Assembly: GCA_022796475.1 (NCBI GenBank) | Contig: JAAWIS010000004.1 | Coordinates: forward strand, 1-64,000 | Origin: Lachnospiraceae bacterium | GTDB lineage: Bacteria; Bacillota; Clostridia; Lachnospirales; Lachnospiraceae | Length of the DNA stretch: 64,000 nucleotides | Direction of reading: 5' to 3' | Shown: one piece after another, positions 9,638 through 17,556 of the stretch | Numbering within the stretch: position 1 is the stretch's first letter | How the letters are laid out: each line of letters starts with the position of its first letter | The notes under the pieces: generated by a model | The model's database searches: none | What the model was told of the DNA's origin: nothing | The model's input: only the letters and a program-made list of their open reading frames with translations | Made by a program: the position numbers and the translations under genes

Positions 9638-10293
9638 TATTTATCGCTCCCTTCCTTATTTCCCTTAGTAGGAAGTACTTCGCCCTTGTAAACCCATACC
9701 TTAACGCCAACTTTGCCGTAGGTGGTATCTGCCTCAGCGAATCCATAGTCAATATCTGCTCTTAATGTCTGCAGCGGGATCGTCCCCTCGCTGTAAAACT
9801 CTGTACGTGCCATATCAGCGCCGCCTAAACGTCCGGCAACGGCAGTTTTAATTCCCTTAACGCCGGCTTTCATAGAACGCCCCATGGTAGATTTCATAGC
9901 ACGACGGAAGGAAACACGGTTTTCCAACTGCTGTGCAATGGACTCTGCAACTAACTGGGCATCCCGATCCGGACGCTTAATTTCCTTAATATCAATAAAT
10001 ACCTTTTTGGAAGTCATTTTCTGAACTTCGCCTTTTAACTTCTCAATCTCAGCGCCGCCCTTGCCGATTACAACACCTGGCTTAGCCGTATAGATAACGA
10101 TCTTCACTCGGTCTGATGCACGTTCGATTTCCACCTTAGAAATACCTGCGCTGTATAATCTTTTCTTCAGAAACTTTCTGATGTCATGATCTTCAATCAG
10201 GCAGTCAGCAAAATCAGCTTCTGCATACCATTTGGAATCCCAGTCTTTAATAATGCCGACTCTCATGCCGTGTGGGTTAACTTTCTGTCCCAT
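9637..10293 (-). CDS. rpsC: Small ribosomal subunit protein S3
   Basis: 218 aa. It contains an N-terminal KH domain with the GxxG loop in [16 protein letters not shown], then the C-terminal S3 domain ([20 protein letters not shown]). S3 lines the mRNA entry channel and contributes helicase activity with S4 and S5. It lies between rplV and rplP. Confidence 0.97.
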   Translation of the reverse strand: MGQKVNPHGMRVGIIKDWDSKWYAEADFADCLIEDHDIRKFLKKRLYSAGISKVEIERASDRVKIVIYTAKPGVVIGKGGAEIEKLKGEVQKMTSKKVFIDIKEIKRPDRDAQLVAESIAQQLENRVSFRRAMKSTMGRSMKAGVKGIKTAVAGRLGGADMARTEFYSEGTIPLQTLRADIDYGFAEADTTYGKVGVKVWVYKGEVLPTKGNKEGSDK

Positions 10294-10307
10294 GTTTTGC
10301 CTCCTCC

Positions 10308-10694
10308 TTATCTTTCATTCAGCACAATGGTAATGTGGCTCATTCTCTTCTCGATTCTGTAAGCCCGGCCCTGTGCCCTTGGATGAATCCGCTTCATGGT
10401 CGGTCCCTTATTGGCATAACACTCCTGCACATATAAGTTCTCCCGGCTCATGTTGTTGTTGTTTTCAGCATTTGCAATTGCTGACTCCAACAGCTTCTTG
10501 ATCAAGCTGGATGCATATCGTGGGTTGTAAGTTACGATAGCAAGTGCTGTTTCCACATCTTTGCCTCTGATGGCATCTAATACAAAACATGCTTTCTGGA
10601 CGGAAACTCTTGCGTAAGATAACTTAGCGCTTGGTCTGGTGTCCTTATTCGCATTTCTTTCTCTCTTAATTTGGGATCTATGTCCTTTAGCCAT
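10308..10694 (-). CDS. rplV: Large ribosomal subunit protein L22
   Basis: 128 aa. L22 lines the polypeptide exit tunnel, and its long beta-hairpin is the [19 protein letters not shown] segment where macrolide-resistance changes occur in other bacteria. Nothing unusual is seen in that loop. The N-terminal extension ([18 protein letters not shown]) is common in clostridial L22. Confidence 0.96.
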   Translation of the reverse strand: MAKGHRSQIKRERNANKDTRPSAKLSYARVSVQKACFVLDAIRGKDVETALAIVTYNPRYASSLIKKLLESAIANAENNNNMSRENLYVQECYANKGPTMKRIHPRAQGRAYRIEKRMSHITIVLNER

Positions 10695-10723
10695 GGATAA
10701 AAACCTCCTTTCAAACCACTGAA

Positions 10724-10999
10724 TTATCTTGACTTCTTCTCGTCCTTACCGTGACCTCTGAAGGTTCTGGTAGCAACGAACTCTCCCAGCTTATGACCTA
10801 CCATATCTTCGGTAATATAAACCGGAACGTGCTTTCTTCCATCGTGTACAGCAATAGTATGACCAACCATCTGCGGGAAAATGGTAGAACGTCTGGACCA
10901 GGTCTTAATTACCTGCTTGCTTCCGGATGCGTTCAGCTCATCTACCTTCTTCAGCAAGTGAGCGTCTGCAAATGGTCCTTTTTTTAATGAACGAGCCAT
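10724..10999 (-). CDS. rpsS: Small ribosomal subunit protein S19
   Basis: 91 aa. It starts [19 protein letters not shown] and contains [20 protein letters not shown] and the [15 protein letters not shown] segment. It forms a complex with S13 in the 30S head. Standard position between rplB and rplV. Confidence 0.97.
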   Translation of the reverse strand: MARSLKKGPFADAHLLKKVDELNASGSKQVIKTWSRRSTIFPQMVGHTIAVHDGRKHVPVYITEDMVGHKLGEFVATRTFRGHGKDEKKSR

Positions 11000-11017
11000 A
11001 GCTTCAAACCTCCTTAA

Positions 11018-11863
11018 TTACTTTAATGTTTTACCGTCGCGTCTTCTTACAATTAACTTATTGGACTGCTTGTTTTTCTTTCTGGTCTTCAAACCGAGAG
11101 CAGGTTTGCCCCAAGGAGTGCTTGGACCTGGACGGCCGATACCAGTTTTGCCTTCACCACCGCCGTGTGGATGGTCATTGGGGTTCATAACAGAACCGCG
11201 AACGGTAGGTCTGATGCCCATGTGACGTTTTCTTCCTGCCTTACCTATATTAATTAGAGCATGATCGCCATTGCCAACTGCACCGATAGTAGCGCGGCAG
11301 ATAATGGGAACCATTCTCATCTCGCCGGAAGGAAGACGCAAAGTAGCATATTTTCCTTCCTTAGCCATTAACTGGGCAGAATTACCAGCGGAACGAACTA
11401 ACTGGCCGCCTTTGCCCGGATATAATTCGATATTGTGAATCTCTGTACCTACTGGAATCTGAGCTAACGGCAGACAGTTTCCGATTTTTGCCTCTGCTGT
11501 TGCACCGCTCATTACCTTCATTCCTACCGTTAAACCGGCCGGAGCTAAAATATATGCCTTCTCGCCGTCTGCATAGCAGATTAATGCGATATTAGCTGTT
11601 CTGTTCGGATCATACTCAATTGCGATTACCTTTGCAGGAATGCCATCTTTGTGATTTCTCTTAAAATCAATGAGTCTGTATTTTCTCCGGCTGCCGCCGC
11701 CCTGGTGACGAACCGTAATTTTACCCTGATTGTTGCGACCTGCATTCTTATTTAAGGAAACTACCAGAGATTTCTCCGGAGTTGCCTTGGTGATTTCAGA
11801 GAAATCAGAACCGGTCATGTGTCTTCTGGAAGGTGTATATGGATTATACTTCTTAATTCCCAT
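11018..11863 (-). CDS. rplB: Large ribosomal subunit protein L2
   Basis: 281 aa, near the normal 275. It contains the OB fold and SH3-like domains and the conserved C-terminal loop [15 protein letters not shown], whose His is near the peptidyl-transferase centre. L2 is needed for subunit association and peptidyl-transferase activity. The 384-bp spacer upstream toward rplW is exceptionally long for this operon and holds three copies of the palindromic repeat. Confidence 0.98.
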   Translation of the reverse strand: MGIKKYNPYTPSRRHMTGSDFSEITKATPEKSLVVSLNKNAGRNNQGKITVRHQGGGSRRKYRLIDFKRNHKDGIPAKVIAIEYDPNRTANIALICYADGEKAYILAPAGLTVGMKVMSGATAEAKIGNCLPLAQIPVGTEIHNIELYPGKGGQLVRSAGNSAQLMAKEGKYATLRLPSGEMRMVPIICRATIGAVGNGDHALINIGKAGRKRHMGIRPTVRGSVMNPNDHPHGGGEGKTGIGRPGPSTPWGKPALGLKTRKKNKQSNKLIVRRRDGKTLK

Positions 11864-12050
11864 GACATTTACTCCTTTTCATTCTTTATCACGATTTCTG
11901 TCATCGTATATTTGTGCCCCTGCATTCTTAATCCAAAATTTCAAGTTCTGCGTATAAGCGAATTTGAATCTCTATAAAAGAAGGGAGCAAACCGACTTAG
12001 GCGGAAAGGGAAGTTCTCTTTGTCGCCTTGCTGGCTGTAAGCATTTGCTT

Positions 12051-12079
12051 ATTTAAGCTCGAAAGGACCTCGCTAAGTG
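12051..12079. repeat. Imperfect palindromic repeat, copy 3 (rplW-rplB spacer)
   Basis: Reads atttaagctcg, aaagga, cctcgctaagtg. The left arm has diverged (attt instead of cact), so the outer pairing is lost, but the right half is exact. It is followed by ttcctggtatgttcgctca, closely matching the sequence after copy 1. Confidence 0.7.
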
Positions 12080-12146
12080 TTCCTGGTATGTTCGCTCATC
12101 TAAGCTCTATTGATACTCTCCACTCCGTTTCGAGTATCCGCTTTCA

Positions 12147-12175
12147 CACTAAGCTCGGAAAAACCTCGCTAAGTG
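12147..12175. repeat. Imperfect palindromic repeat, copy 4 (rplW-rplB spacer)
   Basis: Reads cactaagctcg, gaaaaa, cctcgctaagtg. Both arms match copies 1 and 2 and only the central six bases differ. It is flanked by ctttca on the left and ttcaatgc on the right, as is copy 5. Confidence 0.8.
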
Positions 12176-12210
12176 TTCAATGCGTCGCTAAGATTCCCGA
12201 ACGGCTTTCA

Positions 12211-12239
12211 CACTAAGCTCGAAAGGACCTCGCTAAGTG
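12211..12239. repeat. Imperfect palindromic repeat, copy 5 (rplW-rplB spacer)
   Basis: Reads cactaagctcg, aaagga, cctcgctaagtg. The left flank (cgaacggctttca) matches copy 2 and the right flank (ttcaatgccta) matches copies 2 and 4. It ends 8 bp from the rplW stop codon, the same relation copy 2 has to the rpsH stop. Confidence 0.8.
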
Positions 12240-12247
12240 TTCAATGC

Positions 12248-12547
12248 CTACAGTCCTTCAAATAGTTCGATTTCTTTGCTGTCTTCGGTCAGCTTTACAA
12301 TCGCTTTTTTGGTCTTTGCGGTTAATCCGAAGGTCATGCCTCTTCTTTTAACCTTTCCATTTATATTCATCGTGTTCACAGATGCAACTTTGGTGCCTGG
12401 GAACATTTTTTCAACAGCCTCTTTAATCATGCTCTTATTGGCTTCGGTGTGTACCAGAAAGGTATACTTTTTATCTGCCATAGCATTCATGCTTTTTTCT
12501 GTAATCACAGGCTTTAAGATTACGTCGTAGTACTTAATATCTGCCAT
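12248..12547 (-). CDS. rplW: Large ribosomal subunit protein L23
   Basis: 99 aa. It begins [19 protein letters not shown] and includes [23 protein letters not shown]23 sits at the tunnel exit and is the main docking site for trigger factor and SRP. The start overlaps the rplD stop by one base. Confidence 0.97.
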   Translation of the reverse strand: MADIKYYDVILKPVITEKSMNAMADKKYTFLVHTEANKSMIKEAVEKMFPGTKVASVNTMNINGKVKRRGMTFGLTAKTKKAIVKLTEDSKEIELFEGL

Positions 12548-13167
12548 TATGCGTACACCTCCTCGATGTTTGCAACTGCTGCCTTTGTAGCAACGACTGT
12601 ATTATATTTCAAGATATCATATACATTAATGTTTCCAACGAAAGCAGTTTTTACTTCTGCAAGGTTCCTTGCGGATAATACTGTATTCTGATCATTGTCA
12701 GCTAATACCACTAAAGCCTTGGATACCTTTAAATTATCCATAACAGCTTTAAAATGTTTGGTCTTAATCTCGTCAAATTTCAGTTCATCCACAACAATAA
12801 ATTTATTTTCCTGTACACGGCTGGTAAGCGCGGACTTTAAGGCAGCCCTCTTTTCTTTCTTATTCAGCTTAATGGTATAATCTCTTGGAGTGGGAGCGAA
12901 TACAACACCACCGCCTGTCCACTGGGGAGCTCTGGTAGAACCCTGCCTTGCATGGCCGGTTCCTTTCTGACGCCAGGGCTTTCTGCCACCGCCAGATACT
13001 TCAGCCCGGGTTTTTGCTTTCTGTGTTCCCTGACGACTATTTGCAAGCTGGGCAACAACTGCCATGTGTACTAAGTGCTCGTTTACTTCTACACCAAATA
13101 CAGCATCGTTCAGTTCTAATGTGCCAACTTCTTTGCCTTCCATATTAAAAACAGCTACATTTGCCAT
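12547..13167 (-). CDS. rplD: Large ribosomal subunit protein L4
   Basis: 206 aa. The extended tunnel loop is present ([34 protein letters not shown]). In Gammaproteobacteria L4 also represses its own S10 operon by binding the leader. Whether that applies to this leader is unknown. It lies between rplC and rplW in the standard order. Confidence 0.97.
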   Translation of the reverse strand: MANVAVFNMEGKEVGTLELNDAVFGVEVNEHLVHMAVVAQLANSRQGTQKAKTRAEVSGGGRKPWRQKGTGHARQGSTRAPQWTGGGVVFAPTPRDYTIKLNKKEKRAALKSALTSRVQENKFIVVDELKFDEIKTKHFKAVMDNLKVSKALVVLADNDQNTVLSARNLAEVKTAFVGNINVYDILKYNTVVATKAAVANIEEVYA

Positions 13168-13196
13168 ATGTGTGATCCTCCTTTCCGATTAAAAGC

Positions 13197-13832
13197 TTAC
13201 TTCGAAACTTTTACGGTTTCTTTAATGGTTACTAATGCTTTCTTAGGCCCTGGCACAGCACCCTTAACCAGAATCAGATTTTTTTCGGTATCTACCTGTA
13301 CAACTTCAAGATTCTGAACGGTAATCTGTACATTTCCCATGTGTCCCGGCATTCCCTTGCCCTTAAATACGCGGCCTGGGGTAGTGGCGGAACCGTTGGA
13401 ACCCTGATGGCGATGGAACTTGGAACCGTGAGCCATAGGTCCTCTGGACTGGCCAAGCCTCTTAATTGCACCCTGGAAACCTTTACCTTTGGAAATTGCG
13501 GTTGCATCAATCTTATCACCTGCTGCAAAGATATCCGCTTTGATTTCATCCTTTACAGAATAATCTTCTGCATTATCAAACCGGAACTCTCTTACATAGC
13601 GCTTGTAAGAAACGCCAGCCTTGTCAAAATGGCCTTTTACTGGCTTGCTTACTAATTTTTCTCTCTTATCTACAAAACCAACCTGTACAGCCTTGTAGCC
13701 ATCATTCTCAACCGTCTTAACCTGGGTAACCACACAGGGGCCAGCCTGGAGAACGGTTACGGGAGTCAACACTCCTGCTTCGTTGAAGATCTGAGTCATT
13801 CCGACTTTGGTCGCTAAAATCGCTTTCTTCAT
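13197..13832 (-). CDS. rplC: Large ribosomal subunit protein L3
   Basis: 211 aa from the ATG at 13832 ([20 protein letters not shown]). The ORF track starts seven codons earlier, but GGAGG lies 7 bases before this ATG and inside that extension. The conserved loop near the peptidyl-transferase centre is visible ([33 protein letters not shown]). L3 is one of the first proteins to join the 50S subunit. Confidence 0.96.
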   Translation of the reverse strand: MKKAILATKVGMTQIFNEAGVLTPVTVLQAGPCVVTQVKTVENDGYKAVQVGFVDKREKLVSKPVKGHFDKAGVSYKRYVREFRFDNAEDYSVKDEIKADIFAAGDKIDATAISKGKGFQGAIKRLGQSRGPMAHGSKFHRHQGSNGSATTPGRVFKGKGMPGHMGNVQITVQNLEVVQVDTEKNLILVKGAVPGPKKALVTIKETVKVSK

Positions 13833-13854
13833 CTTTTTACCTCCTGTTTTCATG

Positions 13855-13884
13855 ATACAAAAGCCTGTCAGTAAACTTTTGTAT
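13855..13884 (-). promoter_or_regulatory. Hairpin directly upstream of rplC ribosome binding site
   Basis: A perfect 9-bp inverted repeat (atacaaaag ... cttttgtat, 12-base loop) about ten bases upstream of the GGAGG of rplC. The 242-bp rpsJ-rplC spacer holds further short inverted repeats (gaacgc/gcgttc, ccgc/gcgg, ttcc/ggaa), so it is probably a structured RNA segment. A regulatory function is not shown. Confidence 0.4.
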
Positions 13885-14074
13885 GCTTCGGCATCTACAG
13901 CGGAACGCTTCTTAAATCTAATACCTAGTCCGCGTTCATCCTAGAGCAGTCTGAATATAGGTGGAACACTATAAACCGCCGCAGCGGTATGTTGATTCCT
14001 TTTAGGAAGCAGTGTTGCTTTTATATTGAAACTATTCAGGATTAACTAACTTGCCACTGCTGATGATCCGGCCA

Positions 14075-14395
14075 TCAGCCTTTGTTTTTCATCTTGATAT
14101 CGATATAAACACCTGCAGGCATTTCCAGCTTAGATAATGCGTCTACCGTCTTCTGGCTTGGGGTGATGATATCGATCAGCCTTTTATGAGTCCTCTGCTC
14201 GAACTGCTCTCTGGAATCTTTGTACTTATGAACAGCACGTAAGATGGTTACTACTTCCTTCTTCGTAGGCAGCGGCACCGGCCCGCTCACCTGGGATCCC
14301 GTTTTCTTTACAGTTTCGATGATTTTTCCGGCAGACTGATCCACTAACTGATGATCATACGCCTTTAATGTGATTCTCATAACTTGACTTGCCAT
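14075..14395 (-). CDS. rpsJ: Small ribosomal subunit protein S10
   Basis: 106 aa, first gene of the ribosomal operon here. It contains [20 protein letters not shown], the conserved [20 protein letters not shown] and the THKRLIDI segment. S10 is in the 30S head and, as NusE, joins transcription antitermination complexes. A strong AAGGAGGCGA site precedes the ATG. Confidence 0.98.
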   Translation of the reverse strand: MASQVMRITLKAYDHQLVDQSAGKIIETVKKTGSQVSGPVPLPTKKEVVTILRAVHKYKDSREQFEQRTHKRLIDIITPSQKTVDALSKLEMPAGVYIDIKMKNKG

Positions 14396-14432
14396 AAAAA
14401 AAGTCGCCTCCTTTTCGCACTTTTACGAAGTA

Positions 14433-14534
14433 CGACAAGCGGTGACTGTACACGTTCCCGTGTGTGTCATAGACCCACACGTTGTTTCTGTCCTTTACCA
14501 GGTCCAGATGTTAAATTGGTACAGTGACTTGTCG
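14433..14534 (-). ncRNA. Structured S10 leader (5' UTR)
   Basis: The 5' UTR of rpsJ is about 200 bases. A long-range stem closes it: cgacaag and actgtac at 14433-14451 pair with gtacagt and cttgtcg at 14519-14534. Inside is a second stem (gtgtgggtc/gacacacac with one mismatch, on the transcribed strand). This shape suggests an autoregulated ribosomal leader. I do not recognise it as the E. coli S10 leader, and the ligand is unknown. Confidence 0.5.
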
Positions 14535-14626
14535 CCAGTTTTCTAACTTGACATTCGCTCCACGGAAAACCTGTTTTTTAAAACAGCAACCTCACGCTTC
14601 ACCGCTATCATGCCACAGCATTAATT

Positions 14627-14655
14627 AAGATAGCACATATTTCCTTATATTGCAA
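14627..14655 (-). promoter_or_regulatory. Promoter of the S10-spc ribosomal operon
   Basis: On the minus strand, -35 TTGCAA and -10 TATCTT are separated by 17 bases, followed by the leader RNA and rpsJ. It is the only good sigma-A-like match between rpsJ and the terminator of the kinase operon. Confidence 0.65.
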
Positions 14656-14671
14656 GCCCTTTTTTTTAAAT

Positions 14672-14716
14672 CCGAAAAATAAACTAAGAGCGTGTTCCAA
14701 TTTTCAAACACGCTCT
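14672..14716 (-). terminator. Terminator of the phosphorelay operon
   Basis: A perfect 10-bp inverted repeat (agagcgtgtt / aacacgctct, 10-base loop). On the minus strand it is followed by TAGTTTATTTTT. It lies about 115 bp downstream of the DegV-kinase stop and just before the ribosomal promoter, so it separates the two transcripts. Confidence 0.8.
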
Positions 14717-14728
14717 AAAATCAACTAT

Positions 14729-14785
14729 AAAAATGCAGAACTAATAACACTCATCTTAACAAGCTGTTACCAATTCTGCATTTTT
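14729..14785. repeat. Nested inverted repeats downstream of the DegV-kinase gene
   Basis: A perfect 12-bp inverted repeat, aaaaatgcagaa and ttctgcattttt, encloses 33 bases containing a smaller one (taaca agc tgtta). It is transcribed in the 3' UTR of the phosphorelay operon ahead of the terminator. It may be an additional terminator, since the minus-strand right arm ends in a run of A and the left arm in T, or an mRNA-stabilising structure. Confidence 0.4.
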
Positions 14786-14832
14786 CATCATACACTCAGT
14801 GAACAAAGAAGTTCTCAAAGAACATGCTGCAT

Positions 14833-17556
14833 CTATGCATTTGTATCTGGCTTCGATGCTTCTGATAAATAGATACTGTCCTCATACTTTCTCATAAACA
14901 GCAGGCCAAAGGAACCGGGTCCGCAGTTGCTGGCAATAGCAGAAGAAGCTCTCTGCACATAAACCCGTTCAAATGGACAATACTGTTGTACCAGATCCTG
15001 GATATACCGAAGGCTTTCACTGTCCATTCCCGCATATGTAATAAACAGGATTCTCTGATCTATGTTTTTTGCATTTGCAAACACTTTTCGGACATAGCGT
15101 TTTGCAACACGGGAAAAACTGCCCATTTCCATACCGCCAACCATAATTTTGCTGTTTCGAAGTACAATGACCGGATGAAGCAGCAGTGCGTCACACAAAA
15201 CTTGTATCCGTTTGGATATTTTCCCGGCCCGGCACATCATGTGAGTATTGTCAATAATAAAAGCTGATGAAATGTAGCGCCTTAGCTTTTTTACAGTTCT
15301 TATAATTTCTGCCTTTGTGGCATGATTTTCTGCCTTATAAGCAGCATACAGCACCGCCAGTCCCATACTGCTGGAAAGGTGGCCGGAATCCAGAACGGTT
15401 ACATTTTCAAAAGATTTTGCCGCTTCCAAAGCATTATAATATCCCTGGCTGACATGTTTGGCCATGGTAATATGGATTACATTCTGGGCTTCGGTTAGCC
15501 TCTCCGCAAAAAAACGTTCATAGTCCTCTACACTGGGTGCCTGAGAGAAGCCATTTTTCCCTTCTGCAATATATGACAGCAATTCATCTGCCTTCAATTC
15601 CTGTTCATCCAAAAACCTTCCGTTATCTGTACAGACATAATATGGGCAAACAGTAAGATGCAACTCTTTCTTTAGAGCCTCCGGCAGATCGCATACGCTG
15701 TCTGTGGTTACCGCAAGAAATACCCGCTTCGTCTTTTCAAAGATCAAAACATCCTTTCCAATCTCTGACTGACTTGAGAGTTCACTTATCTTTACCAGTT
15801 CCTTTGGCAGGATACTCAATACAGCAGCCTCCAGCAAAGCCCCGCTCACCGGTTTTGCCAGGTAACCGCTGAAGCCTTCTTTCCGGTAAAGCAGTTGGTT
15901 ATCGCTGCCAGCATTTGCTGTCAAAGCCAGCACAGGCACATCCTGGCATAATCCGCCTGGTTGTGTGCGCAATGCATGAAGACACTGAATTCCATCCATC
16001 TCCGGCATTAGATGATCCATTAAAATAGCATCGTAATGCTGAATCTGTGTCAGCCTCAAACAATCCACTGCACTTAATGCGGTATCCAGATGAATCTTGG
16101 TGGAGGCCAGAAGCTTCCGCACTACCATCAAATTCATTTCATTATCATCAACCACAAGAATATGCGCATCCGGCGCCTCAAAGCTTTGCCTGTAACGATC
16201 TCCGTCACGGGATCTCACACGGGAATCCAGGGTAAAGGTTCCCAGCTCTTTATCATCTACAATATCCTGCTCTAACATAACGAGAAATGTAGATCCCTTG
16301 GTATACACGCTGTTAACGCTGATTTCTCCGCCCATCAGCTCCACTAACTGATGAACGATGCTTAACCCAAGTCCTGTGCCTTCAATATGGCGGTTCTTTT
16401 CCTCATTTACCCTTTTAAATGCGTTAAATATATAGGGAATATTTTCCTTCTTCACCCCCTGTCCTGTATCTTCTACAGAATACCACACCCGCACCCGGTT
16501 AAGCCTTACACGTTCACACCAAATAGAAAGCTTAACGGATCCTTTGCTGGTATATTTAACAGCATTATTCAGCAAATTGATAAGAATCTGCTTGATACGT
16601 ATCTCATCACCGCAAAGCATGCTTGGAATGGAGGAATCCACATGCAGCTGAAATTCCAGCCCCTTTTCTCTGGCTCTAATCCAAATCATATTAACGATTT
16701 CTGAAAAGAGGGCGCCTGTTTCATAGGAAACATTTACAATCTCCATTTTTCCGGATTTAATTTTAGATAAATCCAGGATATCATTAATAAGCGTAAGCAG
16801 CATTTTGCTGGCACTCTGGATATTTCTTGCATTTTCAGCAACATCTTCTGAAATATTTCCTCGAAGAATAATTTCATTCAGCCCGATAATGGTATTGATC
16901 GGCGTGCGGATTTCATGACTCATGCTGGAAAAAAAGTTATTTTCTGCTTTGTTTAATTCCTCAATCTCCTTTTTTTGCTGCCTGGAAATCTCGTTTTCTT
17001 CTTCATAAAGCCCAGTTACAAACAAAATCAGTATACTGGTCATCATTCCTACCAAAATAACGGAAACAGCAGAACAGAAAAAGGAATAGCCCAATGTATT
17101 TTGGGCAACAATTTCCGGAAAATGATAAGCCGTGTAATAACACAGTGACGTTTCCACCGCGCAGAACACAAAAAAGATCGCCTTGCGTCTTCCCCGAAGG
17201 GTAATGCTGATATAAATAAAGCAAAGCACAAACCATTCAGATACCCCGCTGAAAAATCCGCCTGCTGTAAAAAAACTAACAGGAAAAAGGAGAAGAAGAA
17301 GCAGAGCAATCGCAGTAGCGCCTGCCTGGATGCATTCCTTTCGAATACTGATCCTTACAATCACCGCAATACAAATAAGACTGGCTGCCAAAAGCAGCAA
17401 ATTAGGGAGATTCCTTCCCATAAGCATAATAATTATCAGGGCAACCATGCAAATGCCTGTAATCACACGGAACATACGTTCCTGAAGACTGACTTTATGA
17501 TCAAAGATTATTTCACACCACTTTTTAAACACACCAGTACTTCCTCCTGTTTTCAT
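14833..17556 (-). CDS. Membrane hybrid histidine kinase-receiver with C-terminal DegV domain
   Basis: 907 aa, third gene of a phosphorelay operon. Residues about 30-185 hold five or six hydrophobic segments. The dimerisation/phosphoacceptor domain follows (MSHEIRTPINTIIGLNE, His214), then an ATPase domain (INLLNNAVKYTSKG, VEDTGQGV, GTGLGLSI, to about 435), and a receiver with Asp514 in ILMDHLMPEMDG and Lys in LAKPV. Residues about 618-895 form a DegV/EDD domain: TTDSVCDLPEAL, FSQAPSVEDY, VTVLDSGHLSSSMG, RAGKISK and NCGPGSFGLLF. DegV (FakB) proteins bind fatty acids. The usual His before GPG is Asn here, and the SGT-like loop is altered (HVSQGYYNA). No HPt domain is present. The ATG directly follows the previous stop; a GTG at 17532 with GGAGG ten bases upstream may be the real start. 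Fatty-acid sensing is inference. Confidence 0.88.
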   Translation of the reverse strand: MKTGGSTGVFKKWCEIIFDHKVSLQERMFRVITGICMVALIIIMLMGRNLPNLLLLAASLICIAVIVRISIRKECIQAGATAIALLLLLLFPVSFFTAGGFFSGVSEWFVLCFIYISITLRGRRKAIFFVFCAVETSLCYYTAYHFPEIVAQNTLGYSFFCSAVSVILVGMMTSILILFVTGLYEEENEISRQQKKEIEELNKAENNFFSSMSHEIRTPINTIIGLNEIILRGNISEDVAENARNIQSASKMLLTLINDILDLSKIKSGKMEIVNVSYETGALFSEIVNMIWIRAREKGLEFQLHVDSSIPSMLCGDEIRIKQILINLLNNAVKYTSKGSVKLSIWCERVRLNRVRVWYSVEDTGQGVKKENIPYIFNAFKRVNEEKNRHIEGTGLGLSIVHQLVELMGGEISVNSVYTKGSTFLVMLEQDIVDDKELGTFTLDSRVRSRDGDRYRQSFEAPDAHILVVDDNEMNLMVVRKLLASTKIHLDTALSAVDCLRLTQIQHYDAILMDHLMPEMDGIQCLHALRTQPGGLCQDVPVLALTANAGSDNQLLYRKEGFSGYLAKPVSGALLEAAVLSILPKELVKISELSSQSEIGKDVLIFEKTKRVFLAVTTDSVCDLPEALKKELHLTVCPYYVCTDNGRFLDEQELKADELLSYIAEGKNGFSQAPSVEDYERFFAERLTEAQNVIHITMAKHVSQGYYNALEAAKSFENVTVLDSGHLSSSMGLAVLYAAYKAENHATKAEIIRTVKKLRRYISSAFIIDNTHMMCRAGKISKRIQVLCDALLLHPVIVLRNSKIMVGGMEMGSFSRVAKRYVRKVFANAKNIDQRILFITYAGMDSESLRYIQDLVQQYCPFERVYVQRASSAIASNCGPGSFGLLFMRKYEDSIYLSEASKPDTNA

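Larger units (their letters stand above)
11864..12247. other. Long repeat-bearing spacer between rplW and rplB
   Basis: 384 bp without a gene inside an otherwise compact operon. The left 187 bp show nothing recognisable except a possible ribosome binding site before rplB. The right part (12051-12239) holds three copies of the 29-base palindromic repeat plus a block (tggtatgttcgctca then ctaa and ctc) also found in the rpsH-rplF spacer. Confidence 0.7.

Noticed and set aside
6573-12239. CRISPR-like array
   Set aside because: Repeats are spaced irregularly, partly diverged, without unique spacers of constant length and without cas genes.
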